The notes under the pieces were generated by a model, which was not told the origin of the DNA, ran no database searches, and worked only from the letters and a program-made list of their open reading frames with translations. Source: Paracyclopina nana (taxonomy: Eukaryota; Arthropoda; Copepoda; Cyclopoida; Cyclopettidae). From it: a stretch of DNA of 64,000 nucleotides. Below are positions 59,574 through 64,000 of the stretch, in pieces. Positions within the stretch are counted from its first letter, which is position 1, and each line of letters opens with the position of its first letter. The stretch covers positions 12,214,001 through 12,278,000 of the forward strand of contig JAGUCH010000001.1 in assembly GCA_019096065.1 (NCBI GenBank), read 5' to 3'. A program made the translations under genes and the position numbers.

Positions 59574-60149
59574 TTAACGAGTAGGCGCTGCTACCGCCGA
59601 ATCAAGGCTATGGCAGCCGGCGGGATGGTCGCCCACTAATTCACTGAGGAGGCTGGATATTTTACGAGTCGTCTCCTCCTTCGTGGGTAGGATTTGCTCC
59701 GGCCTCTCATCGGGCACTGTGGGCTCTGGAGGTCGTTCCATGAGGTCGTCGCAGTCGCCATCCTCCTCTTCGTCGTCGAGATTGATGTCCTCGACGATGT
59801 CCTCTTCGGTGTCCTCGTCGAGGCCTCTGGTCTCTTCGAATTGGTCGGGACGGCTGTATTCGAAGTCGGTAGCCGAATCTTCGAGGCCCGAATCTCCGCC
59901 GGAGCTTAAAGCTGGTGGACCTCCACCCGACGGGTCTGAGGACAGACTGTCTGAATACTGATCGTTGGCCAAGCCGGTGGGGCTCAAAGGCCTCGGGGTT
60001 GAAGTAGCCTTGGGCGGTGGGACGACCACGTGGGGTTGACTAGTGATGGCAGTAGCATCGTTGTTGTTCTTGTCAAGCTCCAGAGGCTGCACCGCGGCCT
60101 CGTTCGGGGCCCCTCTTGAACAAAGAGGAATGGACTGAAGGACACCCAT
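59574..60149 (-). CDS. acidic protein with N-myristoylation-type N-terminus, unknown family
   Basis: A single-exon frame of 191 residues starting at the ATG at 60149. It begins MGVLQSIPLC: Gly2 with a small or polar residue at position 6 fits an N-myristoylation signal, and Cys10 could be palmitoylated. The middle is Pro/Ser-rich. Residues about 110-136 are strongly acidic (EDTEEDIVEDINLDDEEEDG). The C-terminal 30 residues contain a short amphipathic helix, TRKISSLLSELVGDH. No enzymatic domain is visible and I do not recognise the family. The long uninterrupted frame, the clean ATG and a composition bias unlike its flanks support a real gene. From these features I infer a membrane-tethered adaptor or scaffold. 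It lies on the same strand as its neighbours, but nothing links their functions. Confidence 0.6.
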   Translation of the reverse strand: MGVLQSIPLCSRGAPNEAAVQPLELDKNNNDATAITSQPHVVVPPPKATSTPRPLSPTGLANDQYSDSLSSDPSGGGPPALSSGGDSGLEDSATDFEYSRPDQFEETRGLDEDTEEDIVEDINLDDEEEDGDCDDLMERPPEPTVPDERPEQILPTKEETTRKISSLLSELVGDHPAGCHSLDSAVAAPTR

Positions 60150-61306
60150 GATGATGATCGTGCTGTGGTTGGTCCTTCAAGACTGGCTGAGATTCTCGAA
60201 GTGAAAACCGCTATGGTTGATGCTGCCATGCATCAGTTGCACGCGCGCGCGCGCGTCCATAGCTTTAGCAAGTTGCTATGCGCGTCTACCGTGCGGCCTA
60301 CTTTGCAACGCAATGTGCGATGACAGGAGCGAGGAAAATTAGTAGACCTTCGATGAAAAAAGCGATCTTGACCTTGCCGAGCCAGTTAAGGTGTCTTGTG
60401 ATAGGCCCGAAAGTGCCACGACGACACTACAGTATTTCACGCTCATATTGTGTTCGTTGCTCAAATGGAAAATAAAGTAATATCGCCTTTCTTTACATAA
60501 TAGCCTAGCATGGATAAAAGCTCTTCTGGAGAGTGTGGCGTGTTGATTGAATATCGGTAAATGTGCTCTTATGGAGACCTACTTTTCAATTGATTCTTCA
60601 GTGTACATACTACTTCAGCCACCCTTTTCAATTGATTCTTTAGCATTTTCAGACTGTCATGGTTGGAGAGATTTTTAGGTCTAGACAAGATGGGTCTAGA
60701 ATAATGTCAAACGCACCGTTCTCTGCTCCTGATATCCATGTTAGCTTTATAGTGCAGCTCGGTTTTAAAAGCCTGATAATTCATTAGAACGCTCGAGCAT
60801 TACGGTCAAAGGGATTTTTTAAAAAGGGCTATGTGACAAGTGATATGGAAAATATTCCCCTTACCTCTCAAGTGTCAAGGTTTCCTTTGTAGTAATTTGA
60901 TATAACCATGCTAGCAAAACTCGAGTCAGATGCACTTACGAATATTATAAATGTATATGAAGTGACAGTATAGAGCAACAGTGCAACTTTGGCAAAAGGC
61001 CAAGCTACAATGCTAGGGCTTTCACCCACTAAAATATAAAAGCGAGTGGGAAAAGCAACAATTCATTGTATGCGTGATTTTTTTAAAGGAAAAAATCATT
61101 GAGCCTTAGCCCAAGCCAATTAGCTGGCTATTCATTTATCGACATATTTAACACACATTTAAGAGCCCTTTGGTAAGCCTATTATACATGCTATTCACAA
61201 CGAGCGGTTAGATATGACAAGACTGTTACCTTTAATAACCAAAAAGTAAGTATAACAATGGCAAGTTTTTGTTTATTTATTCTAAAATTCAATATTTCTT
61301 TCAACT
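60150..61306. other. intergenic, nothing supported
   Basis: The 5' flank of the acidic-protein gene includes a (CG)n run at 60241-60256. The rest is AT-rich up to the tRNA gene, with two copies of TTTTCAATTGATTCTT about 45 bp apart near 60584 and 60627. No coding or RNA gene signal is seen. Confidence 0.45.
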
Positions 61307-61380
61307 GGCCCGTTAGCTCAGTTGGTTAGAGCGTCGTGCTAATAACGCGAAGGTCGCGGGTTCGATCCCCCCACGGGCCA
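61307..61380 (+). tRNA. tRNA-Ile(AAU)
   Basis: A 74-nt cloverleaf ending at the discriminator A. The acceptor stem GGCCCGT/ACGGGCC pairs fully. The D arm is GCTCAGTTGGTTAGAGC. The anticodon stem TCGTG/CGCGA closes the loop CTAATAA, giving anticodon AAU (isoleucine, normally edited to IAU). The T loop is TTCGATC. No intron is present. A T7 terminator follows at 61386-61392. The A box (TTAGCTCAGTTGG) and B box are intact. The T stem has one C-C mismatch (GCGGG against CCCCC). It sits on the opposite strand, about 1.15 kb beyond the casein kinase stop codon. Confidence 0.95.
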
Positions 61381-62525
61381 CAATCTTTTTTTCTTTTCTG
61401 TTTGAAACAGTTTTTGTTTTTTAGTTTTAGTTTTGAACAGAAATTACAATTTTTTTGCCTTCGTGGTCACCAAGCTCTTCGCCTTACTTTTAGTGGCTCT
61501 CAATTTTAGACCAAACGTCAAGTCTCCACACAGCAAATGTTACCTTGGTTATGGTACATTTGCTTTGATTAGCTGGAAGATTGTTAGCAAGTGATATCTT
61601 GGCATTCAATTTTAGTAACTTAATCTTGATTTCCCATGGTTTTATATTTTTCTCCTAAACTATTTTGGCTATATTCAACAAAGCTCGTTGCTTGAAACCT
61701 AAGCTCTCGATTGAAATATAGCAAAATCCACTATATTACCAGAAACATAGCCTCTTGAAGTAGAGGAAGAGTCCATTTATCAGACCTTCCTTCGTAGGAA
61801 AGTGATTCTCATGGCTTCAGAATGCGAACTAGTAGCTATGAGGTTAAGAGGTTGGAAAAGTAAATGAACACCTTTTAAAGACGGCGAGTGTGATACTGGA
61901 ATAAAACCTCGAACTGAAAAGGATGAAACCCCGTTCCAAGTTTCAAGTAGTATTTATTACTTCTCCGGTCACAAAATTGGAATTTTCAAGAGTGGTAGTC
62001 TGTAGTTTATCTATTTGTATATACAACACAATTTCGTTAACTATGTTGAACAAAGAATGAAGTCGTGGACATATTCGCATAGAAAAGGTGGTTTTCCTCG
62101 CGAGCTTCTTCTGTTGTGTTTGGTAGTTGGCTAATCAAGGAAGGATTTTTTTTATGTTTTCTAGCATTAGTTGTAATTTATTCATCCTTCAATTTATCAT
62201 CATCGCATTAGCTTTTTTCTGTGAATCTTTTTTTGTGTTCAAATCCAACTTGTTTTGTTTCGCAGCAGAGTAGTAGTTGTAGTATTTTTATAGTAATTGT
62301 GGTAGATTTTAGAATTAAATTGGCGCTGAACTTTTTTTTCTGCTACAAAAAAGTGGGTTTCTTCCAATATATCGATGACTTTAGCGAAAAGAAATGCAAA
62401 AAGTGATGAACTAGCACATAACAAAAAGAGAGAAAATAACCTGATGTCGGATGTGTATGCAGCAGGGCGGGGACGAAACTAATGGTGTGGCTTAAAAAGA
62501 ACAAAAAACGGGGGTGGATAACCTT
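61381..62525. other. tRNA terminator and casein kinase I alpha 3' flank
   Basis: The T-run after the tRNA is its pol III terminator. The rest is non-coding and AT-rich and should include the minus-strand 3' UTR of casein kinase I alpha. A minus-strand AATAAA signal (TTTATT on the plus strand) lies at about 62177-62182, about 345 nt past the stop. Confidence 0.45.
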
Positions 62526-63612
62526 TTAACGTCCAGCAGGGGTGGCGGGTGCTTGCGTGGGGACTGATCCTTCAGCAGCGGCAGAGAGTGCGGCCTTCTG
62601 CTTCAGCATAGTCCAGTCGAAAGTGTAGTCGTACTGGTGGTTAAGGGTGCGGAAGAGAATGCGGAATAGCTGTCGCAAGTACATGTAATCTGGGCCTTCT
62701 TCGAATCGGAGTCCGCGGCAATAGTTGAGATACATGGAGAACTCTGCGGGGTATCCCTTGCACAGCACCTCCACGGGCGTCGACATCTTCTTTTCGGATA
62801 TCTTCTCGTACTTCTGCTTTTTGGTGGCAGCCTTGAGGCCCTGCCAGGGTAGCGATCCACGGTTGAAATACATGAGAACATATCCAAGGGACTCCATATC
62901 GTCTCGCCTGGACTGCTCGATACCCAAGTGAGCATTGATGCTGGCATAGCGCGCGGTTCCAGTCAGATTTTTGTCCTCTCTGCAGATTGAAAGTCCGTAT
63001 TAGTGGCATCATGAATGCATGACGTAGATCAACTACGCATCGAGAAATTGTCAGATAGGGAAGCATTACGCGAAAACATTACCGATAGGTTATATGCTGT
63101 CGAGTGCGGTTGTCGCGGAACTTCTTGGCCAATCCATAGTCGATGAGGAACAACTTGTTACAGTGTCGTCCGATCCCCATGAGGAAGTTGTCAGGCTTAA
63201 TATCCCGATGGATGAAGTTCTTGTTGTGGACAAATTCAATGCGGCCAATCATTTGGTCGGCTAACATGAGCACCGTTTTCATGGTGAATCTTCTGGAGCA
63301 AAAGTTGAAGAGGTCTTCGAGCGAGGGACCGAGCAAGTCCATCACGAGGACGTTGTAATCACGCTCGGGTCCGAACCAGCGGATGTGGGGGATGCCAATG
63401 CCACCCTGGAGGATCTTGTACAGCTTGGACTCGTACAGGAGCTGCGGGTGCCGAGCCTTGATCGACTCCAGCTTGACAGCCACCTCCTCGCCATTGGTAA
63501 TGTTGATGCCAAGGTAAATGTCACCGAACGAGCCGGACCCGATCTTGCGCACAAGCCTGTACTTGGCGCCCACGATGAATTCGGACCTACAGGCCACCGT
63601 AGCGTTCGCCAT
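62526..63612 (-). CDS. CkIalpha: casein kinase I alpha
   Basis: Predicted join on the minus strand is 63612-63083 and 62979-62526, giving 327 residues; the 103-nt intron splits an Arg codon. The kinase domain is complete: P-loop GSGSFGDIY (25-33), VAVK with Lys47, HRDIKPDN (135-142), metal motif DYG (158-160), and the CK1 signature [16 protein letters not shown]. The end, [19 protein letters not shown], is that of animal CK1 alpha, followed by a short Ala/Pro-rich tail without the longer extension of CK1 delta/epsilon. Known role: a constitutively active Ser/Thr kinase that primes beta-catenin and Ci/Gli for degradation in Wnt and Hedgehog signalling and also acts in circadian and DNA-damage pathways. 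Oddities: DYG where I expect DFG, KKF where KKY is usual, and HITYRED where vertebrates have HIPYRED. The start ATG is the first in the exon. Confidence 0.95.
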
Positions 63613-64000
63613 TTTTCAAAAAGAGGTCGACGAGTCGATCAAGGTCTTGCAGAGAGTGATCGTCGGCTAAATCTGGCACTGCGCGTAGCTCTGGATTGAA
63701 AAGAGCTGCTTCGACCTCGGCGGAGGCTGCTAGGTTGTAGCAATGGGGGCCAGAGGGGCGTAGGACTCGATTTCAGACACGATTTCTCAACTTTTTCGCG
63801 ACCTCTCTAGTTGGCAGCCATTTTACACACTCAGCCAGGCAAGTGCCTTGTTTGCGGTGCTACGAGCCTCAAACATTTTTTTTCTCGCCAAACGCTTCAC
63901 GTTTTCCGCCAAACTGCCGCTACAGGAACGTGAGTCACGCAGAGAAAAGTCGCCAAATTGATAACGACGCGTTGCTTTCGCGGAAAGTGGCAATGAGGCA
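63613..64000 (-). promoter_or_regulatory. 5' UTR and promoter region of casein kinase I alpha
   Basis: The interval between the start codon and the window edge is GC-richer than its surroundings and free of long frames, consistent with a housekeeping promoter and 5' leader. No TATA box is evident. The transcription start may lie inside or beyond this interval. Confidence 0.35.

Overview
The window is nuclear DNA from an animal, most likely an arthropod. The genes have short spliced introns (50 to about 190 nt, with longer first introns), no operons or ribosome binding sites, and recognisable metazoan families: a SoxC HMG-box factor, a squid-type hnRNP, a TRM10 tRNA methyltransferase, a BTB zinc-finger protein and casein kinase I alpha. 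The exact lineage cannot be read from the sequence.

Layout. From 1 to about 13.5 kb I see no supportable gene; this is the upstream flank of SoxC (13539-16103, +, two coding exons), whose 3' UTR runs to about 17.2 kb. From 17.2 to 48 kb there is a gene-poor stretch. It holds a degenerate tRNA-like element inside an inverted-repeat unit and a neighbouring hairpin MITE (24.0-24.8 kb). It also holds a large satellite block (about 28.3-36.3 kb) of a 180-bp monomer in two oppositely oriented arms, about 9 and 31 copies, around a 360-bp AT-rich loop. A small MITE sits in its decayed left edge.

The right third is gene-dense. A squid-like hnRNP (48184-49073, +) converges on a BTB/C2H2 zinc-finger gene (49689-51709, -). 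The start of that gene overlaps the stop of a TRM10 gene (51699-52514, -) by 11 nt. After a possible 61-residue membrane smORF comes an eleven-exon 5'-nucleotidase-family phosphoesterase gene (54015-58270, -), with a long disordered N-terminal extension carrying six 11-residue repeats. An acidic protein with a myristoylation-type N-terminus (59574-60149, -), a tRNA-Ile(AAU) gene (61307-61380, +) and casein kinase I alpha (62526-63612, -) follow.

The genes do not form a single pathway. The strongest items for follow-up are the inverted, foldback-like satellite block, the 11-mer-repeat phosphoesterase, and the TRM10/BTB-ZF overlap. Exon joins were made by hand from GT/AG signals and reading phase, so they are predictions, although every internal junction of the phosphoesterase gene keeps frame.
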